NCBI GenBank assembly: GCA_007695345.1
Contig: REDZ01000143.1
Location: forward strand, 1 to 49,473
DNA from: Paracoccaceae bacterium
GTDB lineage: Bacteria > Pseudomonadota > Alphaproteobacteria > Rhodobacterales > Rhodobacteraceae
Direction: 5' to 3'
Length of the DNA: 49,473 nt
Part shown: one piece after another, positions 26,169 to 34,804 of the stretch
Layout: each line of letters begins with the position of its first letter
Numbering within the stretch: the first letter of the stretch is position 1
The notes under the pieces: generated by a model
The model's input: only the letters and a program-made list of their open reading frames with translations
The model's database searches: none
Told to the model about the DNA's origin: nothing
Program-made: the position numbers and the translations under genes

Positions 26169-27830
26169 TCAGAGCAGGCGGCGGGCGATGACCTGGGCCT
26201 GGATTTCGCCTGCGCCCTCGAAGATATTGAGGATGCGGGCGTCGCAGAGGATGCGGCTGATCGGGTATTCGAGGGCGAAGCCGTTGCCGCCATGGATCTG
26301 CAACCCGTTATCGGCTGCTGCCCAGGCCACGCGTGCGCCCAACAGTTTGGCCATACCGGCCTCGAGGTCGCAGCGGCGCTCGGCATCTTTTTCGCGGGCG
26401 CTGAAATAGGTCAGTTGCCGCGCGATCATGATTTCCACGGCCATCATCGCGAGTTTCGCGGCCACGCGCGGGAATGCGATCAGCGGTTTGCCGAATTGCT
26501 TGCGATCCTCGGCATATTGCATCGCCACTTCCAGTGCGTTTTGCGCCACGCCGATGGCGCGGGCGGCAGTCTGGATGCGCGCGGATTCGAAGGTCTGCAT
26601 GAGCTGCTTGAAGCCTTGCCCCTCGACACCGCCCAGCAGATTGTCGCCCGCGACGCGGAAATCATCGAAATTGACCGTGTATTCCTTCATCCCGCGATAG
26701 CCCAGCACCTCGATCTCGCCGCCCGAGAGGCCGGGATCGGGGAAGGGCGCGGCATCGCTGCCCGGCGTCTTTTCGGCCAGAAACATCGACAGGCCGCGAT
26801 AGTCGCTTGTGTCGGGGATGGTGCGGGCAAGCACGGTCATGACATGGGTGCGCGCGGCATGGGTGATCCAGGTCTTGTTGCCGTTGAGCACCCAGCCCGC
26901 GTCATCCTGCACGGCCTTTGTGCGCAGCGCGCCGAGGTCTGAGCCGGTGTTGGGCTCGGTAAAGACCGCCGTCGGCAGGATTTCGCCCGAGGCGAGTTTG
27001 GGCAGCCAATGGGTTTTCTGTTCCGGCGTCCCACCGCAGAGGATCAGTTCGGCGGCGATTTCGGTGCGGGTGCCCAGGCTGCCCACGCCGATATAGCCGC
27101 GCGAGAGTTCCTCGGACACCACGACCATCGCGGATTTCGGCATCCCAAGTCCGCCGAAGTCCTCGGGGATGGTCAGGCCGAAGACGCCCATCTCGGCTAG
27201 CTGGTCGATCACCTCCATCGGGATCAGCTCATCCTTCAGGTGCCACTCATGCGCATGGGGCAGGACCTGTTCATCGGCAAAGCGGCGGAACTGGTCGCGG
27301 ATCATCTCAAGCTCGTCATCGAGGCCAGTGGCACCGAAACTCGCCCGGCCATGATTGTCGCGCATAAGCGCGACCAGCGCCATGCGCGCAGCGTTGGTAT
27401 TGCCATCCCGACGCAGATCGCCCGCCGCGCCGCTGTCCAGATCTGCGGTGATGCCCAGATCGGACAGGCGCACCATCTCGCCCTGGCTCATCGGGATGCC
27501 GCCTGCGATCTGCTCGAGATATTCGCCAAAGGCGATCTGGTGGATCAACTGCTCCATCTCGCCGAACCGGCCCTGGGCCTGCAGCCCTTCGGCCCAATGC
27601 TGCATCTGGCGCAGCGCTTCGACATAGGTGGCCAGCCATGCCAGCCCGTGCACTGCGTATTGATCGGCCTCGAGCAACATGGCATCGACCTTGCCTGCAG
27701 GCGCCACGCGCGCCGCGATCGCCGCTTTCGCGGCTTCGAGCACGTCCTCGCATCCGGGCAGCGCGTCGCGCGTGCGCGCCAGAAGGTCGGGCATCACGGG
27801 CATGGGGTGGGGCTGTCCATCATGGGGCAT
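26169..27830 (-). CDS. mcd: (2S)-methylsuccinyl-CoA dehydrogenase
   Basis: A 553-residue acyl-CoA dehydrogenase about 160 residues longer than usual at the N-terminus, the hallmark of Mcd. Mcd oxidises (2S)-methylsuccinyl-CoA to mesaconyl-CoA in the ethylmalonyl-CoA pathway used for C2 assimilation. The dehydrogenase core shows GLTIPEDFGGLGMPKSAM, then FTEPNTGSDLGALRTKA with the flavin contacts, GNKTWITHAART, and the C-terminal QIHGGNGFALEYPISRILCDAR. The extension (about 1-165) is helical. The start at 27830 follows GGAGAG; two later Met codons are possible. Electrons would go to ETF, encoded at 34805-36492. The upstream region carries a readable promoter with a palindromic operator. Confidence 0.93.
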   Translation of the reverse strand: MPHDGQPHPMPVMPDLLARTRDALPGCEDVLEAAKAAIAARVAPAGKVDAMLLEADQYAVHGLAWLATYVEALRQMQHWAEGLQAQGRFGEMEQLIHQIAFGEYLEQIAGGIPMSQGEMVRLSDLGITADLDSGAAGDLRRDGNTNAARMALVALMRDNHGRASFGATGLDDELEMIRDQFRRFADEQVLPHAHEWHLKDELIPMEVIDQLAEMGVFGLTIPEDFGGLGMPKSAMVVVSEELSRGYIGVGSLGTRTEIAAELILCGGTPEQKTHWLPKLASGEILPTAVFTEPNTGSDLGALRTKAVQDDAGWVLNGNKTWITHAARTHVMTVLARTIPDTSDYRGLSMFLAEKTPGSDAAPFPDPGLSGGEIEVLGYRGMKEYTVNFDDFRVAGDNLLGGVEGQGFKQLMQTFESARIQTAARAIGVAQNALEVAMQYAEDRKQFGKPLIAFPRVAAKLAMMAVEIMIARQLTYFSAREKDAERRCDLEAGMAKLLGARVAWAAADNGLQIHGGNGFALEYPISRILCDARILNIFEGAGEIQAQVIARRLL

Positions 27831-27859
27831 CGGGCTCTCCGGGTCTGGGATATGTATTT

Positions 27860-27902
27860 CGCACCTGCGGCATTACATAGGGGCTTCGCAGGTGCGGCGC
27901 AA
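27860..27902 (-). promoter_or_regulatory. Predicted mcd promoter with inverted-repeat operator
   Basis: On the minus strand a -35 element TTGCGC (27897-27902) and a -10 element TATGTA (27874-27879) are 17 bases apart. Perfect 10-base arms, CGCACCTGCG and its complement, lie at 27887-27896 and 27860-27869, one on each side of the -10 box. The arms are 27 bases apart centre to centre. A repressor bound here would block polymerase. The regulator is unknown, and a stem-loop in the leader is the alternative reading. Confidence 0.5.
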
Positions 27903-28016
27903 CAAAAATACGCACAACGGCAGTAATCTTTGCGTTTATGTCGCAGGGTGAATTGGGCTGCAGCCGCCCCGCGAAGGCGATATAGGCGCGGCACAGGAAC
28001 AATACAGGACATCGGA

Positions 28017-28784
28017 ATGCTGGAACTGGTTTCTGCCGGGCTGCCTGTCTGGGCGCTGGTCACGGCGATGAGTGTGGCCTTTGTCGCGGGTGCGATCAAG
28101 GGCGCGCTGGGCTTTGCCATGCCGATGATCCTGATTTCGGGCCTGTCGAGTTTCATGTCGGTGGAACTGGCGCTGGCGGGGCTGATGCTGCCGACGCTGA
28201 TCACGAATCTCAGCCAGGCGTTCCGGCAGGGGGCCAGCGCCGCCTGGGGGTCGATCAGGCGTTATTGGCGGATGCTGTCGGTCATGGTGGTGCTGCTGGT
28301 ACTGAGCGCGCAGTTTCTGGTCATGCTGCCCGAGCGCGCGTTGCTGTTGCTGCTGGGTGGGCCGATTGTCGCCTTTGCGCTGTTGCAGCTTGCCGGGGTG
28401 CCGCTGCGGCTGCCGGTGCAGCGGCGCAGGCGTGCGGAATGGGCCAGCGGGGCGGTTGCAGGGCTCTATGGCGGGATCTCGGGGATCTGGGGGCCGCCTG
28501 TGATGGTCTATCTCATCTCGGTCGATACGGGCAAACGCGACATGGTGCGCGTGCTGGGGGTGGTGTTTCTGATCGGGGCGGTGGCGCTGATCGGGGGGCA
28601 CCTGATGTCGGGGGTGGCAACAGCGCGGACACTGGGCTTTTCGGCGCTTCTGGTGGTGCCGGGGATGTTGGGGCTGTGGCTGGGCTATGTGGTGCAGGAC
28701 CGGCTGGATGCCGCGCAGTTCCGGCGCTGGACACTGATCATGCTGGTCCTGACGGGGCTGAACCTGTTGCGGCAGGCACTATAA
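28017..28784 (+). CDS. TauE/SafE family sulfite-exporter-like membrane protein
   Basis: A 255-residue integral membrane protein with about eight hydrophobic segments. The N-terminal half has the family signature VAFVAGAIKGALGFAMPM, and the second half a repeat of it, SGAVAGLYGGISGIWGPPVMVYL. This internal duplication is typical of TauE/SafE transporters. Members have been linked to export of sulfite, sulfoacetate or other organosulfur anions, but substrates vary widely. The ATG at 28017 gives a normal N-terminus; the frame extends upstream without a credible start. It is convergent with the NYN gene and divergent from mcd. No sulfur genes are adjacent, so the substrate is open. Confidence 0.9.
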   Translation: MLELVSAGLPVWALVTAMSVAFVAGAIKGALGFAMPMILISGLSSFMSVELALAGLMLPTLITNLSQAFRQGASAAWGSIRRYWRMLSVMVVLLVLSAQFLVMLPERALLLLLGGPIVAFALLQLAGVPLRLPVQRRRRAEWASGAVAGLYGGISGIWGPPVMVYLISVDTGKRDMVRVLGVVFLIGAVALIGGHLMSGVATARTLGFSALLVVPGMLGLWLGYVVQDRLDAAQFRRWTLIMLVLTGLNLLRQAL

Positions 28785-28786
28785 GG

Positions 28787-28815
28787 CAAAACGGGCGGCC
28801 CGCCGGGCCGCCCGT
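28787..28815. terminator. Bidirectional terminator between convergent genes
   Basis: ACGGGCGGCCC (28791-28801) pairs perfectly with GGGCCGCCCGT (28805-28815) over a three-base loop. On the minus strand it is followed by TTTTG, giving a good intrinsic terminator for the NYN gene. On the plus strand it follows the TauE stop by six bases but lacks a strong T-run. Confidence 0.75.
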
Positions 28816-28840
28816 TCCGCAACTGCGTATGGTGCCGCAT

Positions 28841-29416
28841 TCAGCTTTCGGACAGTTCTTCGGCCTGTACACGGTCCGGGCGGTTTTCGCGCGGCGGGCG
28901 ACCGATCACATCGCGCAATTCATCGAGTTCGATGAAATTGTCGGCCTGACGGCGCAGCTCATCGGCGATCATCGGCGGCTGGCTGCGGATGGTTGAAACG
29001 ACTGACACCCGCACCCCCTGCCGTTGAAGGCTTTCGACCAATGGACGGAAATCGCCATCGCCCGAGAACAGCACCGCGTGATCGATACGCGCGGCCAGTT
29101 CCATCGCATCCACGGCCAGTTCGATGTCCATGTTGCCCTTGACCTTACGCCGACCCATTGAATCGGTGTATTCCTTCGCAGGCTTTGTCACCATATTGTA
29201 GCCATTGTAGTGTAACCAATCGACCAAGGGACGGATGGGCGAGTAGTCATCGTTTTCAAGCAGCGCTGTATAGTAGAACGCGCGCAGCAGCTTTCCGCGG
29301 CGCATGAATTCCTGCCGCAGAAGCTTGTAGTCGATGTCGAAACCCAGCGCCTTGCCGGCGGCATACAGGTTCGAGCCATCAATAAAGAGCGCGAGGCGCT
29401 CATCTTTGTAAAACAT
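28841..29416 (-). CDS. NYN domain protein (LabA/DUF88 family, PIN-like RNase fold)
   Basis: A 191-residue NYN/PIN-like protein. The family's acidic metal site is visible: Asp14 in ALFIDGSNLYAAG, the central Asp in KGNMDIELAVDAM and the FSGDGDFRPLVESLQRQG motif. These residues would bind Mg in an RNase active site; LabA-type proteins have been tied to RNA processing or regulation. The C-terminus (RPPRENRPDRVQAEELSES) is a disordered charged tail. The ATG at 29416 begins the conserved domain; 32 upstream codons in frame look like intergenic DNA. It is divergent from folK across a 119-base AT-richer gap and ends at a strong terminator. Confidence 0.88.
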   Translation of the reverse strand: MFYKDERLALFIDGSNLYAAGKALGFDIDYKLLRQEFMRRGKLLRAFYYTALLENDDYSPIRPLVDWLHYNGYNMVTKPAKEYTDSMGRRKVKGNMDIELAVDAMELAARIDHAVLFSGDGDFRPLVESLQRQGVRVSVVSTIRSQPPMIADELRRQADNFIELDELRDVIGRPPRENRPDRVQAEELSES

Positions 29417-29535
29417 CTCGTTTGCCTTTTGCACATTCGATGAGTAATTGACACGAATTGCAGGTTGCAAAACGATGCAGGCCAAACTTGTCAGGCACTG
29501 CCTACCCATCATACACTAGTGCAAGATATATAAAT
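29417..29535. promoter_or_regulatory. Divergent intergenic promoter region (NYN gene / folK)
   Basis: This gap is noticeably AT-richer than its surroundings. On the plus strand a perfect TTGACA lies at 29448-29453 with AACGAT 17 bases later. A second possible set is TTGTCA (29488-29493) with a weak -10 around 29511. It most likely holds promoters for both genes, but no -10 is convincing. Confidence 0.35.
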
Positions 29536-30111
29536 ATGAGCCGAGAATACAATCTGGCCCTGATCGGCATTGGGGGCAATCTGGCGGGGCAGATGGGTAG
29601 CCCATATGGGGAAGTTTCCGCCGCAATTGACCGAGTTTCTCAGGCAGGCGAGAGGGTTAGCAGGCAAAGCCGGTTCTTTCGCACCCCCTGCTTCCCGGCG
29701 GGGGCAGGTCCCGACTTTGTGAATGCGGCCATCGCAGTCGAGACGACGCGTCCCCCCTCGGAGGTGCTGGCGCTGTTGCATGAGGTCGAAATGGCAGGCG
29801 GGCGGTCGCGCCATGCGCGCTGGGAAGCGCGGGTGATCGACCTGGATCTGCTGGCCCTTGGCGAACAGGTGCTGCCCGATGCCGCCGCCTTTCGCAACTG
29901 GGCCGACCTGCCGCTGGAGAGGCAGATGCAGGATGCGCCCAAGGACCTGATCCTGCCGCATCCGCGGCTGCATGAACGCCCTTTCGTGCTGGTGCCGCTG
30001 CGTGACATCGCGCCGGACTGGCGCCATCCGGTTCTGGGCCGCACCGTCGCGCAGATGTGCGACGCGCTGCCGCCCAAGGAAATTGCCGAAATCTGGCCGG
30101 TTTCACGCTGA
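29536..30111 (+). CDS. folK: 2-amino-4-hydroxy-6-hydroxymethyldihydropteridine diphosphokinase
   Basis: A 191-residue HPPK that pyrophosphorylates 6-hydroxymethyldihydropterin before dihydropteroate synthesis in folate formation. Motifs are the N-terminal ALIGIGGNLAG, SRFFRTPCFP, DFVNAAIAVET, the ATP/metal stretch GGRSRHARWEARVIDLDLLAL and LPHPRLHERPFVLVPL. It is slightly longer than the E. coli enzyme because of an insert around GSPYGEV and another after LPDAAAF. The ATG at 29536 was chosen because the conserved strand starts directly after it. No folP or folB neighbour is present; rpoZ follows on the same strand. Confidence 0.94.
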   Translation: MSREYNLALIGIGGNLAGQMGSPYGEVSAAIDRVSQAGERVSRQSRFFRTPCFPAGAGPDFVNAAIAVETTRPPSEVLALLHEVEMAGGRSRHARWEARVIDLDLLALGEQVLPDAAAFRNWADLPLERQMQDAPKDLILPHPRLHERPFVLVPLRDIAPDWRHPVLGRTVAQMCDALPPKEIAEIWPVSR

Positions 30112-30218
30112 ATTCAGGCGAAATCAGCCAATGGATGGCCGGGGACGTCTTGTAATGGCAGGGCAGGGGCGATATGTGGCTTCCTTGACCCTGCATCCTG
30201 ACAGAGTGGAGTGACCCA

Positions 30219-30578
30219 ATGGCCCGCGTGACGGTTGAAGATTGCGTTGACAAGGTTCCCAACCGGTTCGAGCTGGTGGCACTGGCTGCCCATCGTGCCC
30301 GCGAAATCACATCCGGTGCGCCGATTACGGTGGATCGCGACAATGACAAGAACCCCGTCGTCGCCCTGCGTGAAATCGCGGATGAGACTCAATCCTCGGA
30401 TGATCTGCGCGAGCGGCTTATCGAAAGCCTGCAGACCCAGATCGAGGTCGACATGCCCGAGGATGACGATATGGCATTGCTGATGGGCGCGTCCGAACAG
30501 GACGCCCCGGAAGAAGATGCCATGAGCGAAGAGCAGATGTTGCGCGCCCTGATGGAAGCACAGGGTCAGGCCGGCTGA
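30219..30578 (+). CDS. rpoZ: RNA polymerase omega subunit
   Basis: A 119-residue omega subunit, which helps fold and hold the beta-prime subunit. The N-terminus [28 protein letters not shown] is diagnostic, shown by its ends TVEDCVDKV and NRFELV. The later [16 protein letters not shown] is also conserved. An acidic C-terminal tail (about residues 78-119) is longer than in E. coli, as usual in alphaproteobacteria. The rsh gene follows 39 bases later on the same strand, the standard rpoZ-rsh pairing; omega forms part of one ppGpp site on RNA polymerase in E. coli. Confidence 0.96.
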   Translation: MARVTVEDCVDKVPNRFELVALAAHRAREITSGAPITVDRDNDKNPVVALREIADETQSSDDLRERLIESLQTQIEVDMPEDDDMALLMGASEQDAPEEDAMSEEQMLRALMEAQGQAG

Positions 30579-30617
30579 TCCCGCAGCGCAGGTTCAACGG
30601 GCTGGAAAGGCGCCGGA

Positions 30618-32735
30618 GTGATCACTCAGGATGATCTGATCGCACTTGTGCGCAACTACAACCCGCGCACCGATGAAGCGCTGATTCGCAGGGCCTGGGA
30701 CTATGGCGCCGGGATGCACGAGGGGCAGTTCCGCCATTCGGGCGAGCCTTATTTCACGCATCCGGTCGCCGTGGCCGCCCTGCTGACCGAAATGCAGCTG
30801 GATGATTCGACGATCATCACTGCCCTGCTGCATGATACGATCGAAGATACCAAATCCACCTACAGCGCCATCGCCCGCAATTTCGGCAAGGAGATTGCCG
30901 AACTGGTCGATGGGGTCACAAAGCTGACCAATCTGCAGCTCTCGTCATCCGAGGCCAAGCAGGCCGAGAATATCCGCAAGCTGCTGATCGCCATGTCGCG
31001 CGATCTGCGCGTGATTCTGGTCAAGCTGGCCGACCGTTTGCACAACATGCGCACGATCCGGTCCATGCGGCCGGACAAGCAGGCCCAGAAAGCGCGCGAG
31101 ACGATGGATATCTATGCGCCCCTGGCCGGGCGCATGGGGATGCAATGGATGCGCGAGGAACTGGAGGATCTGGCCTTTCGCGTCCTGTACCCGGAAGCGC
31201 GCAATTCCATCCTGCGCCGATTCATCACCCTGCAGCGCGAGGCGGGCGATGTCGTCCACCGCATCAGCGCCGATATCGGGCTGGAGCTGGAGCGCGCCGA
31301 ACTGCAGGCCGATGTTTACGGTCGGGCAAAAAAGCCCTTTTCGATCTGGCGCAAGATGCAGGAAAAGGAAATGGGCTTTTCCAGCCTGTCCGATATCTAC
31401 GGCTTTCGCATCATCACGGACCGGACCGAGGATTGCTATCGCATCCTTGGCGTCGTTCATGCCCGCTGGCGGGCGGTGCCGGGGCGGTTCAAGGACTATA
31501 TCAGCCAGCCCAAGAATAACGGTTACCGTTCGATTCACACGACCGTGTCGGGGCGCGACGGCAAGCGGGTCGAGATTCAGATCCGCACGCGCGAGATGCA
31601 CGAGGTCGCCGAAGCGGGTGTGGCCGCGCATTGGGCCTACCGCGACGGGCAGCGCTCGGAAAACCCCTTTGCAGTCGATCCGGCCAAGTGGATATCGACC
31701 CTGACGGAAGGGTTCGACAGCAGTGATGACCACGATGCGTTCCTCGAACATGTCAAGCTCGAGATGTATTCCGATCAGGTCTTCTGCTTCACGCCGCAGG
31801 GCGATGTGATCCAGTTGCCGCGCGGGGCGACGCCCCTGGATTTCGCCTATGCGATCCATACGCGGATCGGCGATAGCTGCGTTTCGGCCAAGGTGGACGG
31901 GCTGCGCGTGCCGCTCTGGACACGGCTGCGCAATGGCCAGTCGGTCGAGATTCTGACCGCAGAGGGACAGCGCCCGCAGTCAAGCTGGATCGATCTGGTC
32001 GTGACCGGGCGCGCGAAATCCGCCATCCGGCGCAGCCTGCGCGACGAGGATCGCGCGCGTTTCGTGCGGCTGGGCAATGAATTGCTGCGCGTCGCGTTCG
32101 AGGCTGTGGGCCGCGAAATGGGCGCCAAGGCGCTGGGCACGGCGGCGCGGATGCTCAACATCCCCGATGCGGTTGACCTGCGCGCGCGCGTGGGCGCGGC
32201 AGAGATCAGCGCGCGCCGCGTGGTCGCCACACTCTATCCCGATACCGCGATTGCGGAACCCGAGGTCGATGCCACCCGCCCCGTCGCCGGGCTGGAGGCT
32301 GATCAGGGCTTTCGCCGCGCACCCTGCTGCATGCCGCTACCGGGCGAGCGGATCGTCGGCATCACCTATCGCGGCAAGGGTGTTGTGGCCCATGCCATGG
32401 ATTGCGAGGCCCTGGCCGCGCTGGAAGCGCAGCCTGAACGCTGGGTCGAGCTGCGCTGGCTGGAAGGGACACATCCGGCCATCTACGGCGTGACACTTGA
32501 CCTGACGATTTCCAATGATGCCGGGGTGTTGGGCCGCGTCTGCAGCCTGATTGGCGAGCATAAGTCAAACATCTCGGATCTGCGCTTTGTCGATCGCAAG
32601 CCCGATTTCTTTCGGCTGCATGTCGAGATCGAGCTGCGTGGTATCGCACATCTGCATCAGGTGATGACAGCGCTTGACGCGGAATCTGCCGTCGCCCAGA
32701 TTGTACGTGTCCGCGACCCCTCTCTACAGCCCTGA
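30618..32735 (+). CDS. rsh: Bifunctional (p)ppGpp synthetase/hydrolase (RSH)
   Basis: A 705-residue long RelA/SpoT homologue. The N-terminal hydrolase domain has the intact HD motif (LLHDTIEDT, His72/Asp73) and HPVAVA. The synthetase domain (about 230-350) has SDIYGFRIIT and KDYISQPKNNGYRSIHT. A TGS domain begins near 382 (FCFTPQGDVIQLPRGATPLDFAY), and an ACT domain closes the C-terminus (about 630-705). Both catalytic halves look intact, so it should make and destroy (p)ppGpp, the single RSH typical of alphaproteobacteria. It starts at GTG 30618, preceded by GCCGGA. It is followed by the DUF2062, pdxJ and acpS genes. Confidence 0.96.
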   Translation: MITQDDLIALVRNYNPRTDEALIRRAWDYGAGMHEGQFRHSGEPYFTHPVAVAALLTEMQLDDSTIITALLHDTIEDTKSTYSAIARNFGKEIAELVDGVTKLTNLQLSSSEAKQAENIRKLLIAMSRDLRVILVKLADRLHNMRTIRSMRPDKQAQKARETMDIYAPLAGRMGMQWMREELEDLAFRVLYPEARNSILRRFITLQREAGDVVHRISADIGLELERAELQADVYGRAKKPFSIWRKMQEKEMGFSSLSDIYGFRIITDRTEDCYRILGVVHARWRAVPGRFKDYISQPKNNGYRSIHTTVSGRDGKRVEIQIRTREMHEVAEAGVAAHWAYRDGQRSENPFAVDPAKWISTLTEGFDSSDDHDAFLEHVKLEMYSDQVFCFTPQGDVIQLPRGATPLDFAYAIHTRIGDSCVSAKVDGLRVPLWTRLRNGQSVEILTAEGQRPQSSWIDLVVTGRAKSAIRRSLRDEDRARFVRLGNELLRVAFEAVGREMGAKALGTAARMLNIPDAVDLRARVGAAEISARRVVATLYPDTAIAEPEVDATRPVAGLEADQGFRRAPCCMPLPGERIVGITYRGKGVVAHAMDCEALAALEAQPERWVELRWLEGTHPAIYGVTLDLTISNDAGVLGRVCSLIGEHKSNISDLRFVDRKPDFFRLHVEIELRGIAHLHQVMTALDAESAVAQIVRVRDPSLQP

Positions 32736-32795
32736 GCCAGCGACCAGATGTCAGGCCCCGGGCTGGTAGCGTGTGGAAGATGAAGGTTCGCAAAG

Positions 32796-33446
32796 TTGGT
32801 ATTCAAGCGCCGAACGCCACGCAATTTCCGCCAAGCGCTGGTGAATATCCTTTATCCCGGCGGCGGGTGGCGTCGCTCGGCCAGCTATGTCTGGCACCGG
32901 CTGCGCCGCCTGCCCGACACGCCCGAACGGATCGCCAAGGGAATCGCGGCAGGCGTTTTCGTCACCTGCCTGCCGCTTTACGGGCTGCATTTCCTGACCG
33001 CCGCTGCCGTCGCCTGGATGCTGCGGGGCAATATCTTTGCCTCGCTTCTGGCCACGTTCTTCGGCAATCCTTTCACCTTTCCGCTTCTCGCCTATAGTGC
33101 GATCGAGCTGGGCTCATGGATGCTGGGGCGCGCGGCGACTGTCCGGATGTCCGAGGTGATGTATGCCTTTGCCGCGATCTGGGCGGAGTTGGGGCGCAAT
33201 ATCCGCGCGATCCTGACAGCAGGGCCGTTCCATTGGGACAGCCTGTATAAATTCGGCGGCGATGTCTTTCTGCCTTATATGCTGGGCGGGCTGATCGTAG
33301 GCGTTGTCTGCGCCGTGCCGGCCTATGCCCTGTCGCTGCCCGTGATCCGCGCCTATCGCAATCTGCGCTACAAGAAACTGAAGCAACGCTTTGATCTGGT
33401 TCGCAATGCCAACAGAAAATCCGGCGGTGACACTCCGCCCCATTGA
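32796..33446 (+). CDS. DUF2062 domain-containing membrane protein
   Basis: A 216-residue integral membrane protein of unknown function. The signature block runs from GIAAGVFVTCLPLYGLHF to LLATFFGNPFTFPLLAY, with the conserved NPFT. Hydrophobic segments lie at about residues 48-75, 82-105 and 160-185, and the C-terminus is strongly basic (RYKKLKQRF). The likely start is TTG at 32796, giving the usual VFKRRTPRNF N-terminus; no ATG fits the frame. It sits between rsh and pdxJ, a conserved alphaproteobacterial arrangement. Its role is not known. Confidence 0.88.
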   Translation: MVFKRRTPRNFRQALVNILYPGGGWRRSASYVWHRLRRLPDTPERIAKGIAAGVFVTCLPLYGLHFLTAAAVAWMLRGNIFASLLATFFGNPFTFPLLAYSAIELGSWMLGRAATVRMSEVMYAFAAIWAELGRNIRAILTAGPFHWDSLYKFGGDVFLPYMLGGLIVGVVCAVPAYALSLPVIRAYRNLRYKKLKQRFDLVRNANRKSGGDTPPH

Positions 33447-33500
33447 GTTCCGGGCGTGAGCGCATATTGTGCACTTGGGAATGTGCTGGAGGAATTTGGA

Positions 33501-34253
33501 GTGACGGTTCAGAACGCTCATCTGCGGCTTGGTGTGAATATCGACCATGTCGCGACGGTTCGCAATGCGCGCGGGGGCGCTGATCCGGACCCTGTGCGCG
33601 CCGCGCTTCTGGTGCAGAATGCCGGGGGCGACGGTATCACGCTGCATCTGCGCGAGGACCGGCGCCATATCCGCGATGCTGATCTGGATGCCGTGATGGC
33701 GGCGGTTACCCTGCCGGTGAACCTGGAAATGGCGGCCACATCGGAAATGAGCCGTATCGCGCTGTCCCATCGCCCGCATGCCGTCTGCATCGTGCCCGAA
33801 CGGCGCGAGGAACGCACGACAGAGGGCGGGCTGAACGTGCTTGCCGATGAGGACAGGCTGCGCGACTTCATAGCGCCCCTGCGCGAGGCGCGCGCGCGCG
33901 TGTCGCTGTTCATCGCCCCGGATGAAGCGCAGGTCGAAGCCGCGGCGCGGGCGGGCGCGCAGGTGGTTGAATTGCATGTGGGCGCCTATGCCGAACATTG
34001 CGCGGCACGCGAAGACGCTGCGCGCGATGGCGAATTGCGCAAACTTTTCGCCGCCGCCGCGCTGGCCCAGGAGCTGGGGCTGGAGGTGCATGCCGGGCAT
34101 GGGCTGAATTTCGCCAATGTCGGCCCGATCGCCGCAATCCCCGAAGTGGTCGAGCTGAATATCGGCCATTTCCTGATCGGAGAGGCGCTGTTCGTCGGGC
34201 TCGAATCCGCAATCCGCGAGATGCGGCACCAGATGAACCTTGCGCGGCTCTGA
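33501..34253 (+). CDS. pdxJ: Pyridoxine 5'-phosphate synthase
   Basis: A 250-residue TIM-barrel enzyme that condenses 1-deoxyxylulose 5-phosphate with 3-amino-2-oxopropyl phosphate to make pyridoxine 5'-phosphate. Motifs are [19 protein letters not shown] (ends LRLGVN and NARGG), [38 protein letters not shown] and [14 protein letters not shown] chose GTG at 33501 because GGAGG lies eight bases upstream; an ATG at 33456 would add 15 unrelated residues. It is followed two bases later by acpS. Confidence 0.95.
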   Translation: MTVQNAHLRLGVNIDHVATVRNARGGADPDPVRAALLVQNAGGDGITLHLREDRRHIRDADLDAVMAAVTLPVNLEMAATSEMSRIALSHRPHAVCIVPERREERTTEGGLNVLADEDRLRDFIAPLREARARVSLFIAPDEAQVEAAARAGAQVVELHVGAYAEHCAAREDAARDGELRKLFAAAALAQELGLEVHAGHGLNFANVGPIAAIPEVVELNIGHFLIGEALFVGLESAIREMRHQMNLARL

Positions 34254-34255
34254 GG

Positions 34256-34663
34256 ATGATCCTCGGGGTCGGGACCGATCTGGCCAATATCGACCGGATC
34301 GCAGGCACGCTGGCACGCTTCGGTGACCGGTTTCGCAACCGGGTGTTCATGCCCGAGGAACTGGCGCGCGCCGCACGGCGCGGCGATGACGCGGCGACCT
34401 ATGCGAAACGCTGGGCCGCGAAAGAGGCCTGTTCCAAGGCGCTGGGCACAGGGCTTGCGATGGGGATTTCCTGGCGCGACATGTGGGTGACGAACCTGGC
34501 TGGCGGCATGCCGGTGATGCATGTGTCGGGCTGGGCGGAACGGCGTCTGGCGGGGATGACACCGCCGGGACATGAGGCCGTGATCCATGTCAGCCTGACC
34601 GACGATCACCCCTGGGCACAGGCCTTTGTCGTGATCGAGGCGCGCCCGGCCACCCCCGCCTGA
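34256..34663 (+). CDS. acpS: Holo-[acyl-carrier-protein] synthase
   Basis: A 135-residue phosphopantetheinyl transferase that activates acyl carrier protein with the 4'-phosphopantetheine of CoA. It shows the two Mg-binding motifs [12 protein letters not shown] (about 4-15) and [15 protein letters not shown] (about 52-66), and [16 protein letters not shown] near the end. The ATG at 34256 lies two bases after pdxJ. In many relatives lepB, rnc and era follow; here they do not. Instead a repeat/terminator cluster and the convergent etf operon begin. Confidence 0.95.
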   Translation: MILGVGTDLANIDRIAGTLARFGDRFRNRVFMPEELARAARRGDDAATYAKRWAAKEACSKALGTGLAMGISWRDMWVTNLAGGMPVMHVSGWAERRLAGMTPPGHEAVIHVSLTDDHPWAQAFVVIEARPATPA

Positions 34664-34667
34664 GCCC

Positions 34668-34728
34668 CGCAGGGGCAAGCGCCCGCGAGCGGGTCAGGGC
34701 GGGTGGGTGGGACCCCGAGCGGGCGCTT
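34668..34728. repeat. Copy B of the 62-bp dispersed palindromic repeat
   Basis: Inverted relative to copy A at 1253-1314 and nearly identical to it. Arms AGCGCCCGC (34678-34686) and GCGGGCGCT (34719-34727) flank a 32-base G-rich centre with GGGCGGGTGGGTGGG. It begins five bases after the acpS stop. Confidence 0.6.
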
Positions 34729-34736
34729 TTCCCCCC
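34678..34736 (+). terminator. Terminator-like structure after acpS
   Basis: The nine-base arms of repeat copy B can pair, and the second arm runs directly into TTTT followed by six C residues. The large 32-base G-rich loop is unusual for an intrinsic terminator. It is placed to end the rsh-acpS transcript. Confidence 0.5.
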
Positions 34737-34754
34737 GTCGGCCCCGCAGCACGC

Positions 34755-34784
34755 AAAAGGGCCGCCCCGAAACAGGGCGGCCCT
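34755..34784 (-). terminator. Intrinsic terminator of the etfBA operon
   Basis: On the minus strand AGGGCCGCCC pairs perfectly with GGGCGGCCCT (34758-34767 and 34775-34784) over a seven-base loop, followed by TTT and TGCG. It lies 20 bases beyond the etfA stop. Confidence 0.8.
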
Positions 34785-34804
34785 CAAGGCGTAGGGCGCG
34801 TCAA

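Noticed and set aside
34678-34736. Reading repeat copy B as a transposon end
   Set aside because: There is no target-site duplication, transposase gene or second end nearby; a palindromic repeat or terminator explains it better.
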